Origin: Sipunculus nudus
Taxonomy: Eukaryota; Annelida; Sipuncula; Golfingiida; Sipunculidae
Length of the DNA: 64,000 nt
NCBI GenBank assembly: GCA_026874595.1
Contig: CM049306.1
Span: forward strand, 34,488,019-34,552,018
Direction: 5' to 3'
Position numbers and translations under genes: made by a program
Part shown: piece after piece, positions 22,590 to 34,779 of the stretch
Numbering within the stretch: the stretch's first letter is position 1
Layout of the letters: every line of letters starts with the position of its first letter
The notes under the pieces: generated by a model
Seen by the model: the letters and a program-made list of their open reading frames with translations, nothing else
Database searches by the model: none
What the model was told of the DNA's origin: nothing

Positions 22590-23900
22590 GTCCTAGATGT
22601 CACAGTTGCCTGCATAACCAGAGCAGCGTCGCTTGTGACTATATAGTGACCAAAGCCGGAATGGTAGGCCTTGTCTGTACCTTCTCTTGACTGTGTATTC
22701 AGTAGTTACCGATATGTTGGGGTTGTTGGGCTCCAGTTTGTGGGCCCATTTGTCTCCTGTCTCTTTCTCTAGCTTCTCTTCATCTGACTTTCTATACGGG
22801 TTCAGCGTGTTTCTCCATCTCCTGCCATCCCATGATACCCTGCTTCCTCGAGACAATGTCAAGGTCTGCGGCCGTCAGGTCTCTTTAACTGACACACTTG
22901 TACCTAATCTGGAGTGTGGATGGTAGTTTAGATGATATCCTTCGGGATGGCTCATTCCTTTATGTGATGGATGCGGCCCCGCCAACCGAGGCTGTGTTGT
23001 CTGTGCAGGATATATGTGCTTGGAAGTGTGCGTGGGATAGCGTGTCACACAATGTCTTACCAAGATAAGCCTAATGTATGCTAAGCGTTGTACGCTACGA
23101 TCTTTGTTTTTACTATCAACTCGGGGTTAGTCGGTACTTGAGTATTAGGACGAACAAATGTTGTGACTGGCTTTTCGACCATCCTATCAATTAAGTTGTC
23201 AAGGAGGAGGTTATTGGTGAATAGTTTAGGAAATGATGGGCAGCGTCATTTCATATTCATCAATTGGAATGATTGTTGGTGACTGTATGTCCTGGACCAA
23301 GACGTTTGTCTTCTTTACACTGATAGTCAACCAAAACTTTTGCAGGTCTTGCACAAGTAATCCATCAGTGAATGCAGATCTTACTCTGTGTGGTTCGTCT
23401 TAGAATAGATTGCACCTATTGGAAAAGTCACGTACCTTTTTCTGAAGGCTTAGAAGAAACAGACTGAAGAAGTTGCATGATGTTCATCTTGGCAGGTTGG
23501 TGTTTTAGTTTGCAATCCCGATGGCGTGTGCCAGGAGCAGTGCCAAGAATGACCTCATCATGTGTGACCGTGGACTCCCCCATGGTTTAAATCGCTGAAC
23601 ATTTCTAAAGGCTTACAAAAGTTGTCGATTCCCTGACCCCTTCTCTGTCTGTGTGAAAGGATTCGATCATTTTCTGTAATCTTGGGATCAGCTGATTTTT
23701 TTTTTGAAACTCTGGGAGGAGGCCGTCCCTGGTCACGGGGTTGAACGCCTAAATAAGAATGATGAATGGCACATACACTGGATTCATTTTGTTCCCGTTA
23801 CTTCTCCTGAAGATGATGAAATCGGAACCAGACAGAGCTTTAAGAGACACGTTCTGCTAATCTCTGCAAACACGGATCCAATGACACGGACATAAACATT
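22590..23900 (-). pseudogene. Non-LTR retrotransposon (LINE) reverse transcriptase relic
   Basis: Read from right to left in shifting frames, this carries the ordered landmarks of an invertebrate LINE polymerase. An AF..V.RDGL block lies near 23750-23700 (seen as FNPVTRDGL). A LIPRLQKMIESFH stretch lies near 23690-23650. The post-catalytic ISVKKTNVLVQD block is near 23320-23290. A HRQ...GWRGRIHHIKE..IPKDII block is near 23000-22935. The C-terminal W.R tail follows, and finally a degenerate zinc-finger-like segment ending LYSHKRRC near 22630. Many frameshifts, stops and lost cysteines make it inactive. The group (RTE/CR1-like) cannot be fixed by eye. Confidence 0.78.
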
Positions 23901-24392
23901 GCGGACATTCTTGCCTCCGTAGTGTTTGCAATCCTGTATAATATAGCCTAAATATTAACCAACCCCTACATTAACTCCCCAAATTTATACCTTACTCAAT
24001 ATATACCTTTATATGATATCCTACTATAAGTTGTGGATGAGGGCACGGACATCGCCAGACCGTTCTTACGGTGAGGCAGTCATAGGAGTACTTTCCCTCT
24101 CATATTTTCGTGCCATTATACAACCTAAACGTCCATAAAATTTCTAAACCACTCAGTTGGGCTGCATACAAACTAAAACGCGGATGTCTTCAGTCGCATG
24201 TTGGAATAAAGGGTATGCTACATGCTACGTAAATAAATGAATAAATATGTTCCTCATCCAAGAGCCTACATTAAAAACGACCGCTGAGATAATCTGCGCC
24301 GAACATAAAAACCAAGTGAAAGGATATTTTTTTTGGAAAAGTATAGCAAATTTGCTGTGTGCAATCGGACCCAACCCCTACAATTCTAATAC

Positions 24393-24393
<1 letters not shown>

Positions 24394-24470
<77 letters not shown>
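24394..24470. repeat. (TA)n microsatellite
   Basis: About 77 bases of alternating TA. Confidence 0.95.
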
Positions 24471-24472
<2 letters not shown>

Positions 24473-25370
24473 GTAGAACACTCGATTAACGGACACTGAC
24501 GGGACCGGATATTTTTATCGCAATAGAGAGGTGTTCTTGGGGTAGGCTGGTTACAGATTTCGGGACCTACTTGACCATATGTAGATACGTGGTCGTAAAA
24601 AGGAGGTGCCCTCAGTACAGAGGTGCCCGTTAGGAGAGGTTCCACTGTATATCAGTTCAAAAACATATGCGTATATTTGCCACTGCAAAACGAGACACTG
24701 CAATCAGTTAACACAATCTCTACATGTCTGGGAGTTCCTGAGTTAAAAAAGCACGAAAGGTAATTTCCTGAGGTGATGATTTACATATTGACTGTGTACA
24801 TCTTTATGGATAGAGTTTGTTGTTTGATGCATTATACATGCTGCCGAGGGTGTAAATTCTCGACACTGCAAGTTTTGTTACCAAAAAGAGTCAAACTCGG
24901 GGACACAATGACGTGTTCAATAAAGTTTTAAAACAATGTAAGCTTCTTAAACAATTAAAGGGAGTTAAGGGACTTTTATCTTTCCTCCTAAAAAGGAGTT
25001 CATATATTATTGACGATATTCGTTTTCGGTTTGAAGGGTTTTTCTGTGAGCAACCTTTGAGAAACTATGTGAGGGTTGCGGTTATACCAGAAGAATCCAT
25101 TCAATCCATTTAATTTTGGATTAAATCTGGATCATAATTCGAATTATCCAGGATCTTATACCACAGGGGGATATTGCGATTTGTAAGGCTTTGCATAAAT
25201 CCGTCCATGTCCATTCCTCTCCTCTGAGCATTTTCTATGACCATTTTAAATAATCGCTGTTTTTTTAAAGACCAATCGGCCAACCTACGAATGGGCTATT
25301 CTTACAGTTCGTCTCTTCTCAACTGTTAAAAGTACACTGTTCTTAGTATGAAAATAAAACAAATATTTCC

Positions 25371-25372
<2 letters not shown>

Positions 25373-25419
<47 letters not shown>

Positions 25420-25435
25420 CATGCATATATATTAG
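25373..25435. repeat. (TA)n microsatellite
   Basis: About 42 bases of alternating TA, followed by imperfect TACATACATGCATATA. Confidence 0.9.
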
Positions 25436-27802
25436 AATATATATACATATAAATTTTATTAGTTTAGATTAGATAAGATAGATACATTTATAGATAAACA
25501 GATATAGAGCAGATTAGATAGATTTAACTCGAACACTGGGTTAAAATGATACATAAAGAAGAATTTCACTTTGACAGTAGCAAATAATTATGACTTCACT
25601 GAAACAAAAAAAAACTATGGCCCTTGGTACATGCAGTTATGTTTATTGCCTTGAGCGATTGTTACAGTGTTTTAAACCAATCAAGTAAATGGCTCCGGGG
25701 CAATATATTGGGAACACCAATTGTCAGGCAGTGGGTAGGAAAGATATCTTTTTTATCTTAAGGATGTTTTATGTGTTCTTTGTTTAGAACTGGTCCGCGC
25801 CTGCGGATAAAGTAATGGGGAAAAAGAGCAGCGACTTTTTGACGCTTTCATAAACTGTTCTAAGTTATTTCAAGAGCGCTAAAATGGCTATAAGCCTTCC
25901 TCGTGTGGCCTGGCGGCATTTACGTTAGACGCCGCTGCGATGGGCATATATCACCTGCTCTCAGACCAGCTGTAAGGCAACGTAGTCCACTTTCGTCAGT
26001 TTTATCGAACTAATTGGTTGAGACAATATTGCATATTGATGTCAACCTTCCGGGCACTTCTGAACCTAGGCTTGTGTACACAATATATGTATATTCAAGC
26101 TTTCAATTCTGCTTTGCAATGGTGTGGCCAAGATAAACACGCTTCTGTGCATACTTTCACGATTTCCTATGGCGGCCAGCGGGATGGCTGAGATATAGAC
26201 AGGGTTATTTATTTAAGTAGCAGTAACAGAGCACGCGGTCGAGCCAGCCCACTTGCTTATTGATGAGCCTCGGTCAAGAATGACCACAGCAAACATTGCC
26301 ATGTGTCCAGCCATTGATATTAGTCCAAGTTACAAGCCTCTTGTGTTTGTATCGTTCGCCGCTATTTAGTTAATCCTTTACAAAATTACTTAGCATATTT
26401 CACGCCTCTTAAAATCAATCCACTATTGTAAAGCCAACGCTCGAAATGCTGTGAAATATTCCCCGTTTCCCTGACTGAACTAAAGTGCATTATCCCCAAT
26501 GATTGACAAATTGATTAGATTGGGGAATAAGGGATGATGACACGATACGAGGTGGTATGTTAACTACAACATCCCCTGCGATAATCAAAAGTTCTTGACT
26601 GGTTTCATTGGGATATATGGTTATTTATAATGTGATAACTGTGGACAAAAACTTTGATAGGATATTCAAAGGGTTTATCGTAGATTAATAACCGTGAACA
26701 AACTACATCGTTAAGTAATACAAGACTGATCGATATGAGCATTTGTCTGATCTGCATGTTGCCTGAACTCGAAAAGCTTGTTTGGTACATGCTTATAGAT
26801 TATGCAATCAAATTCTACAGGAATAAGCTACTGGACACGCGTAATGCTTCGACCATCGCGATACTACGCGAGGTGCCTGGTCCATATGGCTGCCCGGTTA
26901 ATACAATCTTTGGTTTCTGTTATCCTGCGCGTGTGCACTTGATTATAGCGCGCCGGGCCGCGGGCGAAATTGTAACAAACTGTGTGTCGTCACTCTGACA
27001 TCAAGAATATTTCATCAAAAGGCCAATGCCAGGAGACTTCTCTGCATGAAGACTATGTTACAACGTGACGTTTAAGGCATAGTGCATATATTTAAAGCAA
27101 CATATATAAATCAAAGTATACCCTTTTTATTATTCCGATACGGGTTGACTCTTGATTACGCGAAAGTACCTGTCCAAGCGATTAATAATGTATAATTACA
27201 ATTTACTTTATTACTCATAGGAAATGCAAGCCTCTCTCAATATGAGATATGGAGCCTAAACTATTCCCCTGTGTCTGTAATGTGAGGCTGTAATCTACCG
27301 CATGTGAACATAGTGACAATGGAGAGCTTGTTTATGAAGTCCATTAGATGTCTGCTATATCCTATCAGTGATCCGTTTGACCTGCGCCGTCTATTATGTG
27401 CCACGTGTCGTGCGGCAAAGGTGATATCGCCCTTAATTAAAGTTACCGAGTGCTTCCTAGAATTACGGGTCCAAACGTTTCTAAAGGTTCTAAATGGGTT
27501 AACCTCCTAAGTAAAATTTGTCTTTTCTTTTCAGGTTTAGTTTCGCAATTTAACACTGATTGAATCCAATGTGACAATTTAATGAGCCGGCTGTCAACTC
27601 TTGATATAATTTTATGACAGGTTTACGATAGTTTAGTAAGCTTGATGCGTGACTCGGAAACATTTATATTTGCCCCCAATGAGTTATATTCTTCTTTTGC
27701 CGGGGGAGACTACTTTCAGAAAACCTCTCACGTTACTCTTTAAAGTGAAATATCAAATTATTTGAAAAATGGCGGTCGTTCTTCAAATGAGTGTTTTTGA
27801 CC

Positions 27803-28238
27803 GGCTCCTGTGGCTCAGGAGTAGAGCGCAGGACTAAAAGCAGAGAGGTCGTGAGTTTAAATCTCAGCCGAGGAGCGGTAAAATTTTTTCACGGTCGGAC
27901 CCAACCCAGGGTGAGCGCTCTGCAGGCTTAATGGAAAGGCTGTAGCCCACAGCCGTGTATCGCTCACAAACGAGTGCGTCTTTGGGACGTTCCTCGGTTT
28001 TATAACCTAACAATGGGTTGACTACACACCCAGGATCTGCAGGTGCGTTAGACACAAGGACTGGGTGACACCAGGATATAAAAGAGAAAAAAATTACAGG
28101 AAGCGAGTTTAACTGCCCTGTCTGGAAGTCCCAAACCCGAAATGGAACTCTGCAGATGTTCATACTTAGGTAAAGAATAAGATAAGTTAGCATTGAAATT
28201 CGAGGCGGTTACCTCCACCAAAAAATAAATAAAAAAGA
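27803..28238 (+). mobile_element. tRNA-derived SINE
   Basis: The head (27804-27876) folds like a tRNA: acceptor GCTCCT pairs with AGGAGC, the D stem GCTC/GAGC is exact, and the T arm TGAG-TTTAAAT-CTCA is present. The RNA polymerase III A box (TGGCTCAGGAGTAGAG) and B box (GAGTTTAAATCTCAG) sit at normal spacing. A tRNA-unrelated body of about 340 bases follows, and the unit ends in an A-rich tail (AAAAAATAAATAAAAAAG near 28222). The antisense open frame at 27864-28193 is spurious. It is not a functional tRNA gene because the B box and the anticodon stem have decayed. Confidence 0.72.
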
Positions 28239-28239
28239 G

Positions 28240-31200
28240 TTTTTGTTTATCCTAACTGAAGATAAGGAATTTTTCGATTTAAATGTTTGAATTATCTGTT
28301 TTAAAGAAACATATTTCCATCCATTTCACTAAAAACTTATATGGTTTCCAATTTTCATGCTTTGACATACACTTGTACTGGCGAGGTCTCTCCTTGATGC
28401 TGTCTAGATTTTGGGAAGAAAAGACACTTCTAAAGGTCGTTACAATGTCGTCTCCATCAAGGCTGCCTCGACCTTCACAGCACGTATAGTCACATGTATT
28501 TGTTTAAACCTCCGTCAGTAGCTGATATGTTTAGCACTAATTCCTGGATCCAAACTATGACAGAGAAACCGCTTAGTGAAAGTGAATCAACTTTTGTTTC
28601 TTGGTTTGTATTTCCTATAATACATTATAGTTATTCACCGTTTTTATTTTATTTTAATTCCTTCCCCACGAAAATGCGATAACCACTTTATATTTTGGCG
28701 CATATCATTGGCCGCCATTACGCAGACTTCAACACGTATATAACTTATATATAAACTGATGGATAATATGGAAATATCGATACTTTGGTTAGTGCCCGTT
28801 TACAACCCATGGCCTAATTTTTTTCGGGCAGTTAAAGAGAATATGTATGTACGTATGTTTCTGAACTGGGTGCATTGTGCACAGTCGCAAGATTCCTTAA
28901 GTTACCCGTATGTTTGCCGGTCCGGTAAAATCTGTCTATATCAATAATTTCATAGTTGAACAAGTAAATTTTCTATGTATCATAGGGCACGGTTAGCCTT
29001 ATTTTTTTATAGTTGTTAAAGTTGCTGTAGACGTTTCATGGTAACAAAGTCTTAGTCCTCATGCATGATTATATACAAGGATTCAATTGATTGCCTGTGG
29101 TTGTAGCAAGTAAAAAAAAAACAGTTTTCTTTAATTCAATTTTATCCAAATTACTGTTGCAATCATACGTAAATGTCGAGCCCACTATGGTGGGTAATTT
29201 CCCCCTTTAGTTTTTTTTTTCAGCAGAGATCTGGTTGTCTAAATATATAAATTTCTGTATCATATAAAGTGCGTTAAATAGATTCTAGCCTAAATCTGCG
29301 ATGTTAAAACCAAAATAGTCTAGTGTTTGTATCGGTATAATAAAAACCCACCCGAGGGTACACTGGATGAGATGACTCTATTTGATGAAAGCTCCATCCT
29401 CTAGAGTCAAATACTGCGTTAGATATGACTTACAACATCCCCGAAAGTGCAGGGGTAAAAAAATCAATTTTCAATACAAAAAAAAAACATCCCGGAACGG
29501 CTCCAGGGGCTGAAATAGCAATGACCGTGGAGTACTCAAAATCCATCCTTCTACAGTTAAAGAACACTTTTTTTCCTTTCGGCTTACAAACTCAATTACC
29601 ATGAAATACAAGTTCCTGTCAACTGCATATATAGGAAAGAAGAGTATCTAAGGTACATGTCCCTTAGTATAAGTAGTTCTTACAGTTTTAACGGAAACAC
29701 ACTTAATATGTCAGCTTCTCTTGATATAGACCGCTGCACTCGCCCACGTTCATTGGTCTAGCATATTATTTATTCATTGAAAGTGACGGCAATTACCATA
29801 AACCCGTACAGAGTTTTTTCTCTATCCCTCGTAAAACGATACGGGAGCTGATCGTTATGACACTGACAGGACAGTGCTATTAAAGGAAGCAGGGTCTGGA
29901 GTGTACTGTTATACAGGTGTAGAGACGATTGTCGCATATAGGTTTTGTTCTGCGATAAAAATGCCATTCATAAAATTAGTTTCCGATGCATAAATTTACA
30001 TTAATGAATTTTAGCGCTTTTAACATGGAGCATTAAATGGTTGGAAATGTACCATTTAAAATCCTGCTATTAATGAAGTATTTCTTTCCTTATCATTTTA
30101 TCTGTGGACCAAAAGTGCACAACTACTTAGGAGGCAAACAACGTTATCCATAAAACTAGATACTTTAACAGTATTTGTATTTTGGTCCAAATCCATAATT
30201 TATGTGGGTTGGCGGTGTTTCTATTCGAAAATATAACGCTTTTAGGGGAATTAGTTAGGATTTTCAAATACGAGATACAGCGATGTATTCGAAACAAAAT
30301 GCTTCTGTTTCGAAACTGGCTGCGCTTTGTTAGGAACCTTATATAGTTTATTATCAATGGCTTGTCAAAATACATGCATTTAATGTAAACAACAATCACT
30401 ACGCTTCATAATAAATCTCTTAGGTTCACTATAGAGAAGAAGGTTCTCTTGAAGTATTTCTAATGCATACAAAAACTTTACCGCAAGACTTGTGGCTCAA
30501 TCTGGGAACATTTTCCCGTTGTTAGATTCCGGTTGGTAGCGTTGGTGTTGCTGTGCTAATACAGGGTCCATTTGTGGCGCCAAATGTTGCTACTGCACAT
30601 AAAGTAAAGACTAAAATGTAATGCTTTATGAATGTTATGTTTCTGATACATTTGAAAGTACACCAAATAGACTAAGTTAAATGTGCAAATCCAGATAGCT
30701 GGCAGGTTCTAAACAGTTGTTTCATAGTTCAGATCAGTGTATAGAATAACGGCCTCCAACCATGTTAATACATGTGCATTTACTGTCTGAACGTCCAAAC
30801 AGACACATTTAAAATCAGGCAACAGTGTTGAAACATTATTTATGAACAATTACATTTTGCTATTGTTGAAATTCACACTCCCGGTTGTGAGATCGGCCAG
30901 GGGTAGTGAAGTAATTGAGATGTCTCCAAGCAGGTGTGGAAAAAAGGGCAACTATTTCAGTAGCCCCTAGCCGGGATATTGCAGACCCTGCATGATCTTG
31001 AGGTTGGGGTTATGGGGGTCACAAACTCTTCTTGCATACCTTGAACAATATTCATTATTGCTACAAAACTCCGAACAAAAAATATATTCATTTAATTCAT
31101 GCAATTAAAGTGTAAAAAGGATGGTTTTATTTTTGCATTTGCAAAACTGTATAGAACAAATCCATAGAGGGGAAAATATTCATTACGTAATAAATTCTTT

Positions 31201-31380
31201 CCAAAGATTTGACCTTAAAAATCATGCAATATCATAAATCTCGTGAATGATCTTAGTAGAAATAATTTGTTTTAAGTTTCAGAAAAACCTTGTTTATGAT
31301 GGAGGCATGCGGTCCCTTAGTGCTATCTTATTTCAAACTAGGATCGTGTCGAGGAGAGGTCCTTTTGTCAGCACTTGCAC

Positions 31381-31432
<52 letters not shown>

Positions 31433-31960
31433 CTTTATGATAAGTGATACCAGCAAATGATAATGATAATGATTATGGTGATGGAATGGATTGTCCAAAA
31501 GAAAAAGAATAAAGTAATCTGGAATTCAAAAAAACACACGCACGCACGCACAACCTCAGCAATGAAAGCTCTACAGCATGTGTCCTCGACAATAGAAGGC
31601 AACTTGCATGCACGGAGAACTCTCTTCACTATTCATCTAAATGACTTAAGGTTCCATTGTAACAGTGGAGTATGATTGGATTGTTTCCTGTGCGTGAGCC
31701 ACACACCGACACAACTCATTACACAAGCCGAGAAAATGCTGCTGAGCAGACGACAAGTGCTACTGCTGTAGGGGGCTGACCCCTGAGTACCTCAACAGTG
31801 AATGATGAAGCTAGAATCGAACAAAATAGAGTTAACTTGCTATATAATGCCTCCAATCACTACTTTTGCGTCTGTCCTCATATAATCTTTCTCAGATGAT
31901 AGATTCGATAAACGCAGCAAATGAAATCATTAAAGCTGTTTTATTCCCCGTGAATAATAG
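28240..31960. other. Non-coding stretch, no gene seen
   Basis: AT-rich, with short frames only, poly-A runs near 29110 and 29480 and a (TA)n tract at 31387-31430. No domain recognised. Confidence 0.5.
31387..31430. repeat. (TA)n microsatellite
   Basis: About 44 bases of alternating TA. Confidence 0.95.
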
Positions 31961-31967
31961 CAATACA

Positions 31968-32185
31968 GGGGCGGATCAAGGATTTAGGGAAAAAAAGAGG
32001 GGTCCAACTCAGGATCGAGGACTAATATATAAAACCAAAAAAGTCACCGGATTCAGAATAGGGGGCTTAAGGTCGCAAAACTGGTCTGAAACCCTCCTAA
32101 AAAGGTTGCGGCGGCTGAAAGGTCCCAGAAGTCCTGACCCCCCCTCCCCCCCCCCCCCCCCCCCCGGGATCTACTTCAGAGGCAG
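31968..32185 (-). mobile_element. MITE-like GGGGCGGATC repeat with poly-C, copy 1
   Basis: Starts AGGGGCGGATCAAGGATTT and ends in a long poly-C (about 32139-32165) followed by GGGATCTACTTC. Read on the minus strand it aligns with the copy at 62395-62570: a GGGATC start, poly-G, a TTTTTGCGACCT-type block, then TTGGACCCC and TAAATCCTTGATCC. The open frame across it (31866-32198) is not a gene. No transposase. Confidence 0.65.
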
Positions 32186-32189
32186 CAGA

Positions 32190-33505
32190 TATCATTAAAC
32201 CTGCTTTATTTCCCGCGTGTTATAGCAATAGCAAAGGAGGTACCAATGACATATTAAGAAATGATATTCCAGATATTCTTTTTTTAATTTTAACAACAAT
32301 GATTAAAAAGTTTAATGATAAAGTTTATTTAAAATTATTATGAAATTATTATATTCATTAAAGTATCTTTATCTATTGAACTTCATGAAAAGTCTGTCAA
32401 GAAGTGTAAATTTTGTCGAAATCACTTCAAATTTGCAATTCATATAGTTATGTAGTTACATTTTTCTAGATCCTTATGATATATATAAGGGATAATATTT
32501 AGTTATACAGAACCATTGATTAAGGACTTGGTATTCAAAACACCGGTTTATGGGCTGATCCTGCGTGTGGGTTCGAGCTTAAATATCATGACATGACTTG
32601 GCATTCATATTAGAGAGAGTAGTAACAGAGATATAAATATATTTGGCCATAGATTTTTTGTTGTAATTAAAACAACATTTTAGTATCATTTTCTGTAGAC
32701 CGGTACTGAAAGAAGAGCGCAGCGGCATTCGGAGATATTTATTTACAAAGTCAGTTCATAAAAATAATTGCTGTAAGCATATGTCTGGTTTCAGGGGATG
32801 GGGGACACGCCCACTCACTTCTTTTTTAAACAAATTATTTTAATTTTCGAGATATTGTCCTCATTTCATTGATATTTTCCTCATATATTCCACAATAATC
32901 TTTCAGTTATGTATATCATATTGAGATAAGTAGCATATTACATGTGTCAATAGCTTAACCCATGTTTTTAAATATAAAAATAAAATGTAAATTTTTAATA
33001 AATCATTATTAAAAATTAAATATTTGTATGATGACTAAAAATATGTTTTATATGTCGTAGGATTACTAAAAATAATAATATTCTGGGCGAGGGATTTTGT
33101 CTTGAGGGGAAGGACTTGATAGTTTCTGGATATTTTGAGCGGGCCTCCTTTTGTCGCTTGTGTATTCCTTTTGAATGCCCCTTAAAATTTCCCAAGAAAA
33201 AAGCCGATGTCTGTCATTGACAGGATCAAGTACTCTGGCAATGTTATAAGGCAACCATTAATATACAACGTATAATATCTGAATGAAACATTAATTATGA
33301 GTCTGTTTGTCATGACGTGTTGACTGACTTAAGTGACAGTGCAAGGACCTTGGTATAAGTTCATTAGAATATCGTAGTACTTAATTGGTACCATAAATAT
33401 TATAAAATATATGGTCTACAAAATTACGCCATCCGCGCATAATAAAACATTGAGAAAGTTATGATAAAGAGACAAGAATAAATCGACGTTTAACAATGCC
33501 ACTTA
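32190..33505. other. Very AT-rich non-coding stretch
   Basis: Long A/T runs and no frames of note. GGGTTCGAGCTTAA near 32571 recalls a polymerase III B box, but no matching A box or tRNA fold was found. Confidence 0.5.
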
Positions 33506-33510
33506 GGTCG

Positions 33511-33645
33511 TGTTCACACGACGGTGTCGAATATCATTATATACCCTCCTCCAAATCCACGTTCTTTTCATACGTTTCCCTTTCTATTCACGTTACGATG
33601 AAACCACTTCGGGAGATGCTTCCGATACGGAATTTTGTGTGAACA
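33511..33645. mobile_element. Small MITE-like element with TGTTCACAC ends
   Basis: TGTTCACAC (33511-33519) and GTGTGAACA (33637-33645) are exact inverted ends of a 135-base segment with no coding capacity. Short inverted ends of this kind are typical of hAT-type miniature elements. No clear target-site duplication was identified. Confidence 0.4.
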
Positions 33646-33649
33646 GCCT

Positions 33650-34775
33650 TTATGCGTGTCGTATAACGTTTCTGCAATCTGTATTATAATTGACTGTGGT
33701 CACACGAGACTTTTGTCACGCATCTCCGCCGTGGCTACTCCGGATATGCAAGTTTTTGGTCTTGAACTCATAGAGCTGTTGAGCCCAGAAAGCCCCTTTT
33801 TTACAGGTTTTAATCACATGTGAGACCTGTGACTTCTTATAATACATAACAAATCTAAATCCTTATAATACTTCCATAGATACCCGTTATGTTTTTTCGT
33901 ATACCAATGGCACTATTGCCAATGTGAATGTTCGATATCTAAACAAGAAATAATATACTCTGTTCCAACCACCTGTGTCAAACTGATTGTTATTATTACT
34001 TTTCTTAAAAGTACTCAATACTTACCTAAAATGCTGCATTTTTAAGTGACAACCCGGTATGGTAATTACGAATTTAACGATTAATGGTCCAGTTTATGTT
34101 TCGCATTTTTGTTGATTCTTTACAATAATCCGACAGATGAGATATTTCCCTGCATGAGTAACCATCGTTCTTGTAGCTCGTTATATTGTTAACAAGACAT
34201 CATCCAATCAGCAGCTGTCAATTAAAGCTGCTTTTGCATATGACGAATGATGTTGACCGCTACAAGTACATGAGGCCGATATGTTGTGATATGTATAGGC
34301 TGGTTTATCATATTTTCAAATAGTTCTGTTTCTTAAACCAGGTATAAGGTAGGTATTTATTTACCTTCTTGGAATAAACCTTTAGAAATCTCCAGATTGT
34401 GATTTTATTCTATTTTCCCCGAAAAATAACACTTTTTAAGTATTAAATTCCAGCAGTACGAGTACTACTCAACAAAATGCACACCACTTCTCTGTCTCCC
34501 GGGAATATTGTTGTGTACTCTTGTTGACCTCAGTGTCCTGATTTTATTTCATTTACTTGCACTAAGACCTCAGCTGTTAAGGGTCACGTGTGCCCTCAGG
34601 CGTGTTGTTGATTTCCTCCATCAATGGCCGCCGAAAGTACAAAATAACACTCGCTTAATTCCAGTAATTAATAAACTAATGACACTTTAAAATACAGCTT
34701 ATTAAACGTAATTATTGTGACTAAAATATGTCGTTAAGGATATTGTTGGATTTGGTTTTGTGATTTGTTCAGTAC
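33650..34775. other. Non-coding stretch with a compact motif cluster
   Basis: No gene. The segment 34203-34242 packs CCAAT, CAGCTG, TCAATTAA and TTTGCATATG into 40 bases, with AGCAGCT/AGCTGCT as 7-base inverted arms. It resembles an enhancer core, but this is only a motif reading. Confidence 0.25.
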
Positions 34776-34779
34776 AATC

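Larger units (their letters stand above)
23930..27795. other. Non-coding stretch with TA tracts
   Basis: Holds (TA)n at 24394-24470 and 25373-25413 and GATA-like repeats near 25460-25525. A GC peak lies at 26930-26970 (GCGCGCCGGGCCGCGGGCGA). The frame at 26735-26998 (87 codons) has no recognised domain. No gene supported. Confidence 0.5.

Noticed and set aside
27804-27876. Functional tRNA gene
   Set aside because: The B box is decayed (GAGTTTAAATC instead of GGTTCGAATC), no clean anticodon stem is visible, and a SINE body with an A-rich tail follows.
31866-32198. 110-codon frame ending in a proline run
   Set aside because: The prolines are the poly-C tract of the MITE-like element; another copy at 62.4 kb shows it is a repeat.
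32560-32590. Second SINE or tRNA B box (GGGTTCGAGC)
   Set aside because: No A box at suitable distance and no cloverleaf fold.
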